Assembly (NCBI RefSeq): GCF_014779655.1
Contig: NZ_JACXYX010000006.1
Location: 1-64,000, forward strand
DNA length: 64,000 bases
Source of the DNA: Nocardioides ganghwensis
GTDB taxonomy: Bacteria > Actinomycetota > Actinomycetes > Propionibacteriales > Nocardioidaceae
Direction: 5' to 3'
How positions within the stretch are numbered: the first letter of the stretch is position 1; each line of letters begins with the position of its first letter. Positions 34,888 to 43,047 of the stretch are shown in pieces. The notes beneath the pieces were generated by a model that ran no database searches, was not told the origin of the DNA, and saw nothing but the letters and a program-made list of their open reading frames with translations. The translations under genes were made by a program, and so were the position numbers.

Positions 34888-35330
34888 TCACGCAGGCGCA
34901 CCAGCTGATGTGCGTCTCGCACCTTGGGGGTGACGACGGCAGAGCACGACTCGACAAAGCTCTTGAAGGACGTGAAGCGCAAGGTCTTCTCGTCGAATGC
35001 TGGATCGATCCTCTTCATCTGACTCTTGGGCTTGTCGGCGAGGCGGATGTCCCCTCCTTCGCAGACGCCCTTGCCGAGGTCTTCCTGACGGTCGCGTGAG
35101 TTGGCGGCGGCTCGGCACGCACCGGTACCAAGCTGGTCGACCGGGCCAGGCCGATGCCGACGATGCTGCGGCCGAGCCTCCTGCAGCGTTGCGCCAGGGG
35201 CACGTAGACGGAGTCCCCTCCCACGAGTACGACGTGGGTGATGACGTGAGAGCTGGACGAGGTCGACGCCCCCATCAGAGGATCGTGGAAGATGCGAGTC
35301 ACCGGGTGACCCGGATCTTCCACGATCGTC
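34888..35330 (-). pseudogene. Remnant of an NYN domain / OST-HTH (LOTUS) protein gene
   Basis: On the minus strand, one frame (35323 down to about 35110) encodes SSSHVITHVVLVGGDSVYVPLA...GRSIVGIGLARSTSLVP, which reads like the C-terminal half of a LabA-type NYN RNase domain (VVLVSGDSDFVPLA, VVGIG). A second frame then encodes DIRLADKPKSQMKRIDPAFDEKTLRFTSFKSFVES, the typical OST-HTH/LOTUS pattern that follows NYN domains. The frame must change near 35110, and the NYN start with its first catalytic Asp is missing, so the gene is truncated and frameshifted. It stops at a long palindrome. The assignment rests on recalled family patterns. Confidence 0.55.
35281..35327. repeat. 47-bp compound palindrome at the NYN remnant boundary
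   Basis: Outer arms GATCGTGGAAGAT (35281-35293) and its complement (35315-35327) enclose a second inverted repeat GTCAC-CGG-GTGAC (35298-35310). It lies between the degraded NYN gene and the MOSC gene. It may be a terminator, a protein-binding dyad or a rearrangement scar. Confidence 0.65.
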
Positions 35331-35384
35331 AGCTGCGGGCCCGGGAGCCGCGATATCCACGCGCGTACGCGCCTCCCGCCCGGC

Positions 35385-35399
35385 TAGCGTTGCCGCGTG
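35385..35399 (+). promoter_or_regulatory. Leaderless promoter of the MOSC gene
   Basis: TAGCGT (35385-35390) is followed by 6 nt and the GTG start, with no ribosome site. Confidence 0.55.
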
Positions 35400-36041
35400 A
35401 TCGCGACCGTCCTGTCCGTCAACGCGGGCTCCCTGGCCCGGGTGGAGGGACTCAAGCGCCCGAGTGGCATCCGCAAGCACCCGGTCGACCGGATCGCGGT
35501 GCGCGACCCCGGTCCCAAGCGCGGGGGTCTCGGCAGCGGCGTGGTGGGTGACGAGATCTACAGCCGCAAGCACCACGGCGGCGACACGCAGGCGGTGTAC
35601 GCCGTGGCGCGCGAGGAGCTCGACCGGTGGGAGCGTGAGCTCGGGCGCGAGCTCGGCAACGGCATGTTCGGGGAGAACCTCACCACCTCGGGCCTCGACG
35701 TCGACGCCGCCGAGGTCGGCGAGCAGTGGCGGGTGGGGACCTCCCTGCTGGAGGTGTGCGGGCCGCGGGTCCCGTGCGCGACCTTCGCCGCCCACATGGG
35801 GGAGCCGCGCTGGGTGCGGCGGTTCGCCGACCACGGGCGCACCGGTGCCTACCTCGCGGTCCGCGAGGCCGGGGTGATCGAGACCGACGACCCGATCGAG
35901 GTGGTGCACCGCCCCGGGCACGGGCTGACGGTGCCGATGTTCTTCCGCGCCTGCATGGGCGACGGGGACCTCGCGGACGTCTTCCTCGACGCAGGCGTGC
36001 TGCCCGAGGCCGAGCACGAGTGGCTCGCGTCGCGGCGCTGA
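35397..36041 (+). CDS. MOSC domain protein (YiiM-like)
   Basis: A 214-residue stand-alone MOSC protein. Early segments match YiiM (VLSVNAGSLARVEGLKRPSGIRKHPV; GLGSGVVGDEIYSRKHHGGDTQAVYAVAREELD). GMFGENLTTSGLDVDAAEVGEQWRVGTSLLEVCGPRVPCATF holds the conserved cysteine of MOSC proteins, the presumed sulfur or molybdenum-cofactor carrier. MOSC proteins act with molybdoenzymes or in N-hydroxylated-compound reduction; no partner gene is in the window. Start GTG 35397. Confidence 0.9.
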   Translation: MIATVLSVNAGSLARVEGLKRPSGIRKHPVDRIAVRDPGPKRGGLGSGVVGDEIYSRKHHGGDTQAVYAVAREELDRWERELGRELGNGMFGENLTTSGLDVDAAEVGEQWRVGTSLLEVCGPRVPCATFAAHMGEPRWVRRFADHGRTGAYLAVREAGVIETDDPIEVVHRPGHGLTVPMFFRACMGDGDLADVFLDAGVLPEAEHEWLASRR

Positions 36042-36096
36042 CCGCGCGGCGGCGCACTCGCGCCCGGCCCCCGGACGAGGACGTCCGGAGGGGACG

Positions 36097-36594
36097 TCAG
36101 GAGAGTGCGGCCACCGCGGCGTCGTAGTCGGGCTCGGTGCCGATCGCGTCGGTCAGCTGCGTGTGGAGGACCTTGCGGTCCGTGTCGAGGACGACGACGG
36201 CACGGGCGAGCATGCCCTGCCAGCCGCCGTCGGCCATCGTGACGCCGTAGTCCTCGCCGAAGGAGGAGCGGAACGCCGAGCCCACGAGCACGTCGTCGAT
36301 GCCCTCGGCGCCGCAGAAGCGGGCCTGCGCGAGGGGCAGGTCGACCGAGACGTTGACGACAGCGGTGTTGTCGAGGCCCGCGGCGAGCTCGTTGAACTTC
36401 CGCACGCTCGCCTGGCAGACGCCGGTGTCGATGCTCGGGAAGATGTTGAGCACCACGCGCTTGCCGGCGACGTCGGCGTCGGTGAGTGTGCCGAACTTGA
36501 GGTCGACCAGGTCGAAGCCGGGTGCCTGCGAGCCGACCGCGGGGAGCTCGCCCACGGTGCTGACGGTGTTGGGGCCCAGTTGTGTGGTTGCCAT
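36097..36594 (-). CDS. tpx: Thiol peroxidase (Tpx-type peroxiredoxin)
   Basis: A 165-residue atypical 2-Cys peroxiredoxin reducing H2O2 and organic peroxides with thioredoxin. Peroxidatic Cys60 lies in PSIDTGVCQASVRKFN and resolving Cys94 in QARFCGAEGI, both intact. The N-terminal VGSQAPGFDLVDL and C-terminal ARAVVVLD segments fit Tpx. ATG 36594 follows TAGGTT by 7 nt, so it appears leaderless. It diverges from the DUF2252 gene. Confidence 0.95.
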   Translation of the reverse strand: MATTQLGPNTVSTVGELPAVGSQAPGFDLVDLKFGTLTDADVAGKRVVLNIFPSIDTGVCQASVRKFNELAAGLDNTAVVNVSVDLPLAQARFCGAEGIDDVLVGSAFRSSFGEDYGVTMADGGWQGMLARAVVVLDTDRKVLHTQLTDAIGTEPDYDAAVAALS

Positions 36595-36607
36595 GGGCCC
36601 CAACCTA
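36592..36607 (-). promoter_or_regulatory. Leaderless promoter of tpx
   Basis: TAGGTT (minus strand, 36602-36607) ends 7 nt before the tpx ATG. Confidence 0.55.
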
Positions 36608-36621
36608 CTGGGCGGCGGTCC

Positions 36622-36636
36622 TAGAGTGCCCACATG
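36622..36636 (+). promoter_or_regulatory. Leaderless promoter of the DUF2252 gene
   Basis: TAGAGT (36622-36627) is followed by 6 nt and ATG 36634. The 39-bp gap to tpx therefore holds two back-to-back leaderless starts. Confidence 0.6.
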
Positions 36637-37953
36637 GCCACTGCGCGAACCGCCGCCCGGACCGATGTGATCATCGACGTGCTGCAGGACGCGTTCGCGC
36701 CCCTCATGCGGGCCGACCCCGCGGCCTTCCGGGCGAAGTACCGCAAGATGGCGCGTGACCCGCTGGCGTTCTACCGCGGGTCGGCCTGTCTCTTCTACTG
36801 CGACGTCACCGGCGAGCAGGACCAGTGGGCGGACCAGGGGGCCGATCGCATCTGGATCCACGGCGACCTGCACGTGGAGAACTTCGGCACCTACCTCAAC
36901 TCCGACGGCCGGCTGATCTTCGACGTCAACGACTTCGACGAGGCCTACGTCGGTCGCTTCACCTGGGACCTGCAGCGGTTCGCCGCGAGCCTGGCGCTGC
37001 TCGGCTGGCAGAAGGCGCTCCCCGAGGACGCGATCCGCAAGCTCATCGCCCGCTACGGCCGCTCCTACCTCGCCCAGGTCAACCACTACACGGGCACGGA
37101 CGACGACGAGGAGTTCGAGATCCGGCTCGACACCGCGCACGGTCCGGTCCTCACCGCCCTGGAGTCGGCCCGCAGCATGCGGCGCGCCGACCTGCTCGAC
37201 GACGTCACGTCGATCCAGCGCGGCACCAGGAAGTTCATCGAGGACGGGACGACCCGGCGGCTATCCCGCACCGAGCGCTCGAAGGTGGTGACCGCGTTCC
37301 GCGGCTACTTGGAGACCATCCCCGAGTCGAAGAGGTTCGACCGCGCGCTCTTCTACGAGCTGCGCGACGTCGTGGGCAAGTCGGGCTTCGGCATCGGCAG
37401 CGCAGGTCTCCCGGCGTACAACGTGCTCGTCGAGGGCTACAGCCAGGCCCTGGACAACGACGTGGTGCTGAGCATGAAGCAGGCCAACATCCCGGCAGTC
37501 AGCCGGTTCGTCGACACCGCCGAGGTCGACGCCTACTTCGAGCACGAGGGGCACCGCACCGCGGTCAGCCAGCGCGCCCTCCAGGTGCACACCGACCCGC
37601 TGCTCGGTCACACGAGCATCGACGGCGTCGGCTACGTGGTCTCGGAGGTCTCGCCCTACGAGGTCGACCTCGACTGGAGCGAGATCAACGAACCGGAGGA
37701 CATGCGCAAGGTGGTCGACCTCCTCGGCCGCGCCACCGCCAAGATCCACTGCGCCTCCGACGAGGACAGCCACCAGGACCTCGTCGACTTCCAGGTCGAG
37801 GAGGCCATCGCCGCATCGCTGGAGGGCCGGCGCAACGACTTCGTGACGTGGCTGTGCGACTGGGGCATCGACTACGCCGTACGGGTCCGCGACGACCACG
37901 CGCTGTTCGTCGACGCGTTCCGCGAGGGCCGGGTCGGCATCGCCGCGACGTGA
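36634..37953 (+). CDS. DUF2252 family protein (kinase-like fold)
   Basis: A 439-residue DUF2252 protein. The hallmark segments are present: FYRGSACLFYCD, IWIHGDLHVENFGTYLNSDGRLIFDVNDFDE (a catalytic-loop- and DFD-like pair similar to aminoglycoside-phosphotransferase-fold kinases), and YVGRFTWDLQRFAASLALLG. Later, GRATAKIHCASDEDS is also typical. Enzyme activity is not established for the family; a phosphotransferase role is suggested by the HGDxHxxN and DFD motifs. It sits back-to-back with tpx. Confidence 0.88.
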   Translation: MATARTAARTDVIIDVLQDAFAPLMRADPAAFRAKYRKMARDPLAFYRGSACLFYCDVTGEQDQWADQGADRIWIHGDLHVENFGTYLNSDGRLIFDVNDFDEAYVGRFTWDLQRFAASLALLGWQKALPEDAIRKLIARYGRSYLAQVNHYTGTDDDEEFEIRLDTAHGPVLTALESARSMRRADLLDDVTSIQRGTRKFIEDGTTRRLSRTERSKVVTAFRGYLETIPESKRFDRALFYELRDVVGKSGFGIGSAGLPAYNVLVEGYSQALDNDVVLSMKQANIPAVSRFVDTAEVDAYFEHEGHRTAVSQRALQVHTDPLLGHTSIDGVGYVVSEVSPYEVDLDWSEINEPEDMRKVVDLLGRATAKIHCASDEDSHQDLVDFQVEEAIAASLEGRRNDFVTWLCDWGIDYAVRVRDDHALFVDAFREGRVGIAAT

Positions 37954-37988
37954 CCTGGGCCCTCCGGCCCCCGCGGCGCGTCGTCGCC

Positions 37989-38996
37989 TCAGGCGTCGAT
38001 GTGCGACATGTCGCCGTACCGGTCTCCGGCCACGGCGCCGCGCGGCACCGCCTGCTCGAGGGCCTGCAGGTCCTCGGCCGTGAGCTCCACGGCGAGGGCG
38101 CCGACGTTCTCCTCGAGGTAGCGCACGCGCTTGGTGCCGGGGATGGGGACGACGTCCTCGCCCTGGGCGAGCACCCAGGCGAGCGCGAGCTGACCCGGGG
38201 TGCAACCCTTGGCGGCCGCGACCTCCCGCACCCGGTCGACCAGCGCGAGGTTGGCGTCCAGCGCCTCGCCCTGGAAGCGCGGGAAGTACGCCGAGCGACG
38301 GCGGTCGGCCGCGCCGTCCGCGCCGCCGTCGGCGCTGATCGCGCCGGTGAGCAGCCCGCGGCCGAGCGGGGAGTAGGGCACCAGGCCGATGCCGAGCTCG
38401 CGGATGGTCGGCAGGATCTGGTCCTCGAGGTCGCGGGTGAACAGCGAGTACTCCGTCTGGAGGGCGGTGATCGGGTGCACGCCGTGGGCCCGGCGGATCG
38501 TGGCGGCGGAGGCCTCGGAGAGACCGAGGTGGCGCACCTTGCCGGCCTCGACGAGCTCGGCCATCGCGCCCACGGTCTCCTCGATCGGCACCGCCTTGTC
38601 GACGCGGTGCTGGTAGTAGAGGTCGATGTGGTCGACGCCGAGCCGCTTGAGCGAGGCGTCGCAGGCGGAGCGGACGTAGTCGGGACGGCCGTTGATGCCG
38701 ACCATCGTCCCGTCGGGGAGCCGCTCGTTGCCGAACTTGGTGGCGAGCTGGACCTCGTCGCGACGCCCGGCGACGGCCTTGCCGACGAGCTGCTCGTTGG
38801 TGAACGGGCCGTACATGTCCGCCGTGTCGAGGAAGGTCACGCCGAGATCGAGGGCGCGGTGGATGGTGTCGGTGCCGCCCTGCTCGTCAGGGGTGCCGTA
38901 GAACTCCGACATCCCCATGCAGCCGAGGCCGAGGGCGGAGACGGTGAGCGGGGAGGTGGTGCCGAGCGTGCGCTGCTGGCTGGTCTCGTTGGTCAT
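37989..38996 (-). CDS. Aldo/keto reductase
   Basis: A 335-residue NADPH-dependent TIM-barrel reductase. Catalytic residues are visible: [12 protein letters not shown] (Asp and Tyr), LATKFG (Lys) and YYQHRVD (His). [15 protein letters not shown] NADP-binding residues appear as [16 protein letters not shown]. It resembles the AKR13-like 'general stress' reductases acting on aldehydes. ATG 38996 is chosen because a -10-like TGTGGT lies 7 nt before it, preceded by TTGACT at a 19-bp spacer, the signature of a MerR-controlled promoter. The upstream gene is a MerR regulator on the same strand, 42 bp away. Confidence 0.93.
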   Translation of the reverse strand: MTNETSQQRTLGTTSPLTVSALGLGCMGMSEFYGTPDEQGGTDTIHRALDLGVTFLDTADMYGPFTNEQLVGKAVAGRRDEVQLATKFGNERLPDGTMVGINGRPDYVRSACDASLKRLGVDHIDLYYQHRVDKAVPIEETVGAMAELVEAGKVRHLGLSEASAATIRRAHGVHPITALQTEYSLFTRDLEDQILPTIRELGIGLVPYSPLGRGLLTGAISADGGADGAADRRRSAYFPRFQGEALDANLALVDRVREVAAAKGCTPGQLALAWVLAQGEDVVPIPGTKRVRYLEENVGALAVELTAEDLQALEQAVPRGAVAGDRYGDMSHIDA

Positions 38997-39034
38997 GCCC
39001 ACCACCACACTCCTTGGAGCGCGCTCGAAGTCAA
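38994..39034 (-). promoter_or_regulatory. MerR-type promoter of the aldo/keto reductase gene
   Basis: On the minus strand TTGACT (39029-39034), a 19-nt spacer and TGTGGT (39004-39009), then 7 nt to ATG 38996. The dyad CTTGGAGCGCGCTCGAAG (39013-39030) overlaps the -35 and the spacer and differs slightly from the perfect dyad before merR. Confidence 0.65.
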
Positions 39035-39038
39035 GGCC

Positions 39039-39413
39039 TCACGCCGACTCGTCGAGCTTGTTCTCGTAGAGCGCGATCTTGTAGTCGATCGCGCGCAGGT
39101 GGGAGGTCACCTCGGCCAGCTGGCGCTCGACGACCTCGCGGTGGGCGAGGAGGAGGGCCAGGCGCGCGGACTCGTTGCCGTCGCCGTCGCGGACCAGCTC
39201 GGCGTAGCGGCGTACGTCACGGATGGGCATGCCGGTGGACCGCAGCCGGGTCACCATCTCGATCCAGCGCAGGTCGTCGGCGGTGTAGCGACGGTGGCCC
39301 GACGGCGCGCGGTCGACCGCGTGGAGGAGCAGCCCGTCACGCTCGTAGTAGCGCAGCGTGTGGGCGGTGAGCCCGGTCCGGGCGGCGGCCTCGGCGATGC
39401 TCAGGCTGGTCAC
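39039..39413 (-). CDS. MerR family transcriptional regulator
   Basis: A 124-residue MerR protein: the HTH at about 3-40 (IAEAAARTGLTAHTLRYYERDGLL), the wing with SGHRRYTADDLRWIEMVTRLRSTGMPIRDVRRYAELV, and a C-terminal dimerisation coiled coil (VVERQLAEVTSHLRAIDYKIALYENKL). No cysteine cluster is present, so it does not look like a metal sensor. GTG 39413 is preferred because it stands 6 nt after the -10; an upstream GTG at 39440 lies inside the operator. It likely controls itself and the adjacent aldo/keto reductase. Confidence 0.92.
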   Translation of the reverse strand: MTSLSIAEAAARTGLTAHTLRYYERDGLLLHAVDRAPSGHRRYTADDLRWIEMVTRLRSTGMPIRDVRRYAELVRDGDGNESARLALLLAHREVVERQLAEVTSHLRAIDYKIALYENKLDESA

Positions 39414-39450
39414 CGGTCCAGTGTCGGACTTGGAGTGCACTCCAAGTCAA
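39411..39450 (-). promoter_or_regulatory. Autoregulated MerR-type promoter with perfect dyad
   Basis: TTGACT (39445-39450), a 19-nt spacer, GACACT (39420-39425), then 6 nt to GTG 39413. A perfect 22-bp palindrome with half-site GACTTGGAGTG occupies 39427-39448, nearly filling the spacer, as MerR operators do. Confidence 0.8.
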
Positions 39451-39472
39451 GGGACGTCGAGCGAGCCGTGGG

Positions 39473-40270
39473 TCAGTCGCCGAGCGCGGGCCGGTGGAAC
39501 TGCGCGGTCGCGAACGGGCCACCGACGAACTCGGCCTCCGCCTCGTCGTCGGGGCGGGGCTCGATGCGCCCGGCGTACGCCTCCGCGTCGTCCTGCGGCT
39601 CGTAGCCCAGGCGGCGCCCGGGCTCGAGGTCCCACCAGGCGCGGGTGTTGGCGCTGATGCCGTGGAGCACCGCGAAGCCCGGAGCCGGCGCGGTGAGGGC
39701 CGCCTCGACCATCCGGACGCCGTCGCCGTGGGACAGCCACGTGGAGAGCGCGCGGAGGCTGGTCGGCTCATCCAGGAACGAGCCGATCCGGCAGGCCACG
39801 GCGTCGATGCCGTGCCGGTCGGCGAACAGGCGCATCAGCGCCTCGGCCGCGACCTTGGCCACGCCGTAGTAGGTGTCGGGCCGGGGCAGGGCGGCCTCGG
39901 TGAGCTCGCCGTCGGCGCGAGGCGTGCGGCCGACCGCGTGGTTGGAGGAGGCGTAGACGAGGCGCGGCACGTCGTGGGCCACCATCGCGTCGAGCAGCGC
40001 CGCGGTGGTGAGCACGTGCGAGGTGAGCTCCTCGGGGAGAGACCGCTCCTCGGGCATGCCGGCCAGGTGGACGACGGCGTCGAGCCGCTCCGCGGCGAAG
40101 ACCGCCTCGATGGCGTCCGCGTCCGCGCAGTCGACCTCGTGCCAGGCGAACGTCGTGCCGTCGGGAGGCGGGACGAGGTCGAGCCCGACCACGTCGTGGC
40201 CCAGGCCCTCCAGGCCGGCGGTGACCACCCGGCCGAGGCTGCCGGCGGCACCCGTGACCAGGACGCGCAT
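39473..40270 (-). CDS. NAD-dependent epimerase/dehydratase family protein, uronate-dehydrogenase-like
   Basis: A 265-residue extended SDR. The Rossmann motif GAAGSLG is at 7-13, the catalytic Y135-x3-K139 pair lies in TYYGVAKVAAEALMRLFADRHGI, and SSNHAVG is at 108-114. Length and the SSNH...YYGVAK...RIGSF pattern resemble bacterial uronate dehydrogenases, which oxidise galacturonate or glucuronate to aldarolactone with NAD. No other uronate-pathway gene is nearby, so the substrate is uncertain. It is preceded by the nucleoside phosphorylase gene (10-nt gap) on the same strand. Confidence 0.78.
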   Translation of the reverse strand: MRVLVTGAAGSLGRVVTAGLEGLGHDVVGLDLVPPPDGTTFAWHEVDCADADAIEAVFAAERLDAVVHLAGMPEERSLPEELTSHVLTTAALLDAMVAHDVPRLVYASSNHAVGRTPRADGELTEAALPRPDTYYGVAKVAAEALMRLFADRHGIDAVACRIGSFLDEPTSLRALSTWLSHGDGVRMVEAALTAPAPGFAVLHGISANTRAWWDLEPGRRLGYEPQDDAEAYAGRIEPRPDDEAEAEFVGGPFATAQFHRPALGD

Positions 40271-40280
40271 CGTCGGGTCC

Positions 40281-41093
40281 TCAGATCTTCGCGACGACCT
40301 GGCTGAGCAGGCCGCCCATCCGGCTGGCCGCGGCCTTGCCGGCCTCGAGGACCTCCTCGTGGTTGAGCGGCTCGCCGCTCAGGCCCGCGGCGAGGTTGGT
40401 GACCAGGCTGATGCCGAGGATCTCCATGCCGGCCTCGCGGGCGGCGATGGCCTCGAGCGTGGTGCTCATGCCCACGAGGTGGCCGCCCAGGATGCCGGCC
40501 ATCCGGACCTCGGCGGGGGTCTCGTAGTGGGGGCCGGGGAACTGGACGTACACGCCCTCGTCGAGGGTCTCGTCGACCTCCTTGCACATCGCGCGCAGGC
40601 GCGGGCTGTAGAGGTCGGTGAGGTCGACGAAGTTGGCCCCGACGATCGGGCTGGTGCCGGTCAGGTTGATGTGGTCGGAGATCAGCACCGGCTGACCGGG
40701 CTGCCAGCCCTCCTTGAGGCCGCCGCAGCCGTTGGTCAGCACGATCGCCGAGCAGCCGGCGGCGGCCGCCGTACGGATCGGGTGGACGACGGCGGCGACG
40801 CCCTTCCCCTCGTAGTAGTGGGTGCGCGAGAGGAAGACGAGGAGGTTCTTGTCACCGCTCCTGATGGAGCGGATCCTGCCGCTGTGCCCGGCGACCGCGG
40901 CGGCGCTGAAGCCGGGCAGGTCGGTGGTGTCGATCTCGGCGGTGGCCTCGCCGAGCGCGTCCACGGCCGGCAGCCAGCCTGAGCCCAGGACGAGGGCGAT
41001 GTCGTGGCGCTCGACGCCGGTCAGCTCGGCGAGCCTGGCGGCGGCCTCGGCGGCGCTCTCGTACGGCGTGGGGGCAGGGGCTGCGTGGGTCAC
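40281..41093 (-). CDS. punA: Purine nucleoside phosphorylase (trimeric, PNP type II)
   Basis: A 270-residue trimeric-type PNP that splits (deoxy)inosine or (deoxy)guanosine with phosphate. Recognisable parts are VLGSGW, VAGHSGRI, SRTHYYEGKG, LTNGCGGLKEGW, SDHINLTGTSPI and the ETPAEVRMAGILGGHLVGMST substrate region. GTG 41093 follows TAGAGT by 7 nt. It would use the inosine formed by Add. It is followed by the SDR gene in the same direction. Confidence 0.95.
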   Translation of the reverse strand: MTHAAPAPTPYESAAEAAARLAELTGVERHDIALVLGSGWLPAVDALGEATAEIDTTDLPGFSAAAVAGHSGRIRSIRSGDKNLLVFLSRTHYYEGKGVAAVVHPIRTAAAAGCSAIVLTNGCGGLKEGWQPGQPVLISDHINLTGTSPIVGANFVDLTDLYSPRLRAMCKEVDETLDEGVYVQFPGPHYETPAEVRMAGILGGHLVGMSTTLEAIAAREAGMEILGISLVTNLAAGLSGEPLNHEEVLEAGKAAASRMGGLLSQVVAKI

Positions 41094-41106
41094 GCGGCGA
41101 ACTCTA
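41091..41106 (-). promoter_or_regulatory. Leaderless promoter of the nucleoside phosphorylase gene
   Basis: TAGAGT (minus strand, 41101-41106) lies 7 nt before the GTG start at 41093. Confidence 0.55.
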
Positions 41107-41126
41107 GACCGACCCGCCGACGAGGT

Positions 41127-41579
41127 TCAGAGGCCGGTGGACCGGCACGCGCGGCGGCGCAGCGCCGCCACGTAGTCCTCGGGTGCGCCGGCCGCCTCGG
41201 CGGAGTCGGCCAGCACGCCGAGGTAGGACGCCGACGGCAGGCCGCCCTCGTACGCGTCGAGCACGTAGGCCCACACGACGAGCTCGCCGGTCATCGTCTG
41301 CACCCGCACCTTGGTCTTGCGGTAGAGGCCGGTGTCGGCGGCCTCCCAGCCGTCGAGCGCGCGCTCGTCCTCGGAGGTGACGTCGTAGACGGCCACGAAG
41401 ACCTGCTCGAACGGGTCCTGGACGATCGTCGAGAGCGCTCCGTCCCAGCCGTGCTCCTCGCCCCCGAAGGTCAGTCGCCACCCCGTCAGCCAGCCGGTGG
41501 AGTGGAGGATCGAGTGGGGGCAGCGCTCGCCCATGCGGGCGGGATCGAGGTTCGTCCCGTAGGCGGCGTACAGGGTCAC
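41127..41579 (-). CDS. Gamma-glutamylcyclotransferase-fold protein (Rv3304-like)
   Basis: A 150-residue GGCT/AIG2-like protein. The N-terminal YAAYGTNL loop is the gamma-glutamyl binding motif, and the catalytic Glu lies in RALDGWE. The segments GWLTGWRLTFGGEEHGWDGALSTIV and YEGGLPSASYLGVLADSAEAAGAPEDYV closely resemble the M. tuberculosis protein Rv3304 that is encoded beside lpdA (from memory). GTG 41579 follows TACCCT by 7 nt. It diverges from lpd with a 67-bp gap. Confidence 0.82.
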   Translation of the reverse strand: MTLYAAYGTNLDPARMGERCPHSILHSTGWLTGWRLTFGGEEHGWDGALSTIVQDPFEQVFVAVYDVTSEDERALDGWEAADTGLYRKTKVRVQTMTGELVVWAYVLDAYEGGLPSASYLGVLADSAEAAGAPEDYVAALRRRACRSTGL

Positions 41580-41592
41580 GGACCACAGGGTA
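41577..41592 (-). promoter_or_regulatory. Leaderless promoter of the cyclotransferase gene
   Basis: TACCCT (minus strand, 41587-41592) ends 7 nt before the GTG start. Confidence 0.45.
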
Positions 41593-41634
41593 TCGAGCCT
41601 CGACCTCGGGTGTTCGCACGGCGGCGTCGACAAC

Positions 41635-41649
41635 TAGGGTGGGGGCGTG
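41635..41649 (+). promoter_or_regulatory. Leaderless promoter of lpd
   Basis: TAGGGT (41635-41640), 6 nt, then GTG 41647. The G-run between them is too close to act as a normal ribosome site. Confidence 0.5.
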
Positions 41650-43047
41650 ACCGACACGCACTTCGACACCCTCGTCCTCGGCGCCGGCCCCGGTGGCTAC
41701 GTCGCCGCGATCCGCGCAGCCCAGCTCGGCCAGAAGGTGGCCGTGGTGGAGGAGAAGTACTGGGGAGGTGTCTGCCTCAACGTCGGGTGCATCCCCTCCA
41801 AGGCGCTGCTCAAGAACGCCGAGCTGGCCCACACGCTCCAGCACGAGAAGGCCAAGTTCGGCATCGAGGGCGACGCCACGATGGCCTTCGGTCCGACCCA
41901 CAAGCGCAGCCGCGACGTGAGCGCCGGCATCGTCAAGGGCGTCCACTTCCTGATGAAGAAGAACAAGATCACCGAGATCGACGGCTGGGGCACGCTCACC
42001 AGCGCGACCGGGATCGACGTGGAGAAGGACGGCGACAAGGCGTCCTACACCTTCGACAACCTGATCATCGCCGCCGGCGCGACGGTGCGGCTGGTCCCCG
42101 GGGTCGAGCTCAGCGAGAACGTCGTCACCTACGAGGAGCAGATCCTCACCGACCAGCTCCCCGAGTCGATCATCATCGGCGGCTCCGGCGCGATCGGAGT
42201 CGAGTTCGCCTACGTGATGGCCAACTTCGGCGTGGACGTCACGATCGTGGAGTTCCTCGACCGGATGGTGCCGACCGAGGACGCCGACATCTCCAAGGAG
42301 CTCGCCAAGCACTACAAGAAGCTCGGCGTGAAGGTGCTGACCTCGACCGCGGTCAAGAAGGTCGAGGACACCGGCTCGGGCGTGAAGGTCACCGTCGCAC
42401 CGGCCGCGGGCGGCGACGAGCAGGTGCTCGAGGCCGGCAAGTTCCTCGCCGCCTTCGGCTTCGCTCCCCGGGTCGAGGGCTACGGCCTGGAGAACACCGG
42501 CGTCAAGGTCTCCGAGCGCGGCGCCATCGAGATCGACGACTTCGGCCGCACCAACGTCGACAACGTCTACGCCATCGGCGACTGCACCGGCAAGATGATG
42601 CTCGCCCACGTCGCCGAGGCGATGGGCATCGTGGCCGCCGAGACCATCAACGGTGCCGAGACCATGCCGGTCGCCTTCGACTTCGTGCCCCGCGCGACCT
42701 ACTGCAACCCGCAGGTCGCGTCGTTCGGCTACAGCGAGGCGCAGGCCAAGGAGAAGGGTTACGACGTCAAGACGGCGTCCTTCCCCTTCACCGCCAACGG
42801 CAAGGCGATGGGCCTCGGCGAGCCGGTCGGGTTCGTCAAGGTCGTCGCCGACGCGGGGCACAACGAGATCATCGGCGCGCACATGATCGGCCCCAACGTG
42901 ACCGAGCTGCTGCCGGTGCTGACGATGGCCCAGCAGTGGGACCTCACCGCCGACGAGGTCGCCCGCAACGTCTTCGCCCACCCGACCCTCGGCGAGGCCG
43001 TCAAGGAGGCCGTCCACGGCATCGCCGGCCACATGATCAACTTCTGA
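41647..43047 (+). CDS. lpd: Dihydrolipoyl dehydrogenase
   Basis: A 466-residue FAD/NAD flavoprotein, the E3 of 2-oxoacid dehydrogenase complexes. FAD-binding [17 protein letters not shown], the redox disulfide C43-LNVG-C48-IPSK, the NAD site [15 protein letters not shown], the second FAD motif [14 protein letters not shown], and the C-terminal [11 protein letters not shown] with the catalytic His-Glu are all intact. The start is GTG 41647. Its stop (TGA) overlaps the ATG of the next flavoprotein gene by 1 nt, so a full E3 and a disulfide-less relative are made from one message. Confidence 0.95.
   Translation: MTDTHFDTLVLGAGPGGYVAAIRAAQLGQKVAVVEEKYWGGVCLNVGCIPSKALLKNAELAHTLQHEKAKFGIEGDATMAFGPTHKRSRDVSAGIVKGVHFLMKKNKITEIDGWGTLTSATGIDVEKDGDKASYTFDNLIIAAGATVRLVPGVELSENVVTYEEQILTDQLPESIIIGGSGAIGVEFAYVMANFGVDVTIVEFLDRMVPTEDADISKELAKHYKKLGVKVLTSTAVKKVEDTGSGVKVTVAPAAGGDEQVLEAGKFLAAFGFAPRVEGYGLENTGVKVSERGAIEIDDFGRTNVDNVYAIGDCTGKMMLAHVAEAMGIVAAETINGAETMPVAFDFVPRATYCNPQVASFGYSEAQAKEKGYDVKTASFPFTANGKAMGLGEPVGFVKVVADAGHNEIIGAHMIGPNVTELLPVLTMAQQWDLTADEVARNVFAHPTLGEAVKEAVHGIAGHMINF

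Noticed and set aside
34888..35118. 76-residue minus-strand frame as a real small protein
   Set aside because: Arg-rich shadow sequence; the neighbouring frame reads as an OST-HTH remnant instead.
39414..39440. Upstream GTG (39440) as the merR start
   Set aside because: It lies inside the operator dyad and upstream of the -10; GTG 39413 follows the -10 by 6 nt and gives the normal MerR N-terminus.
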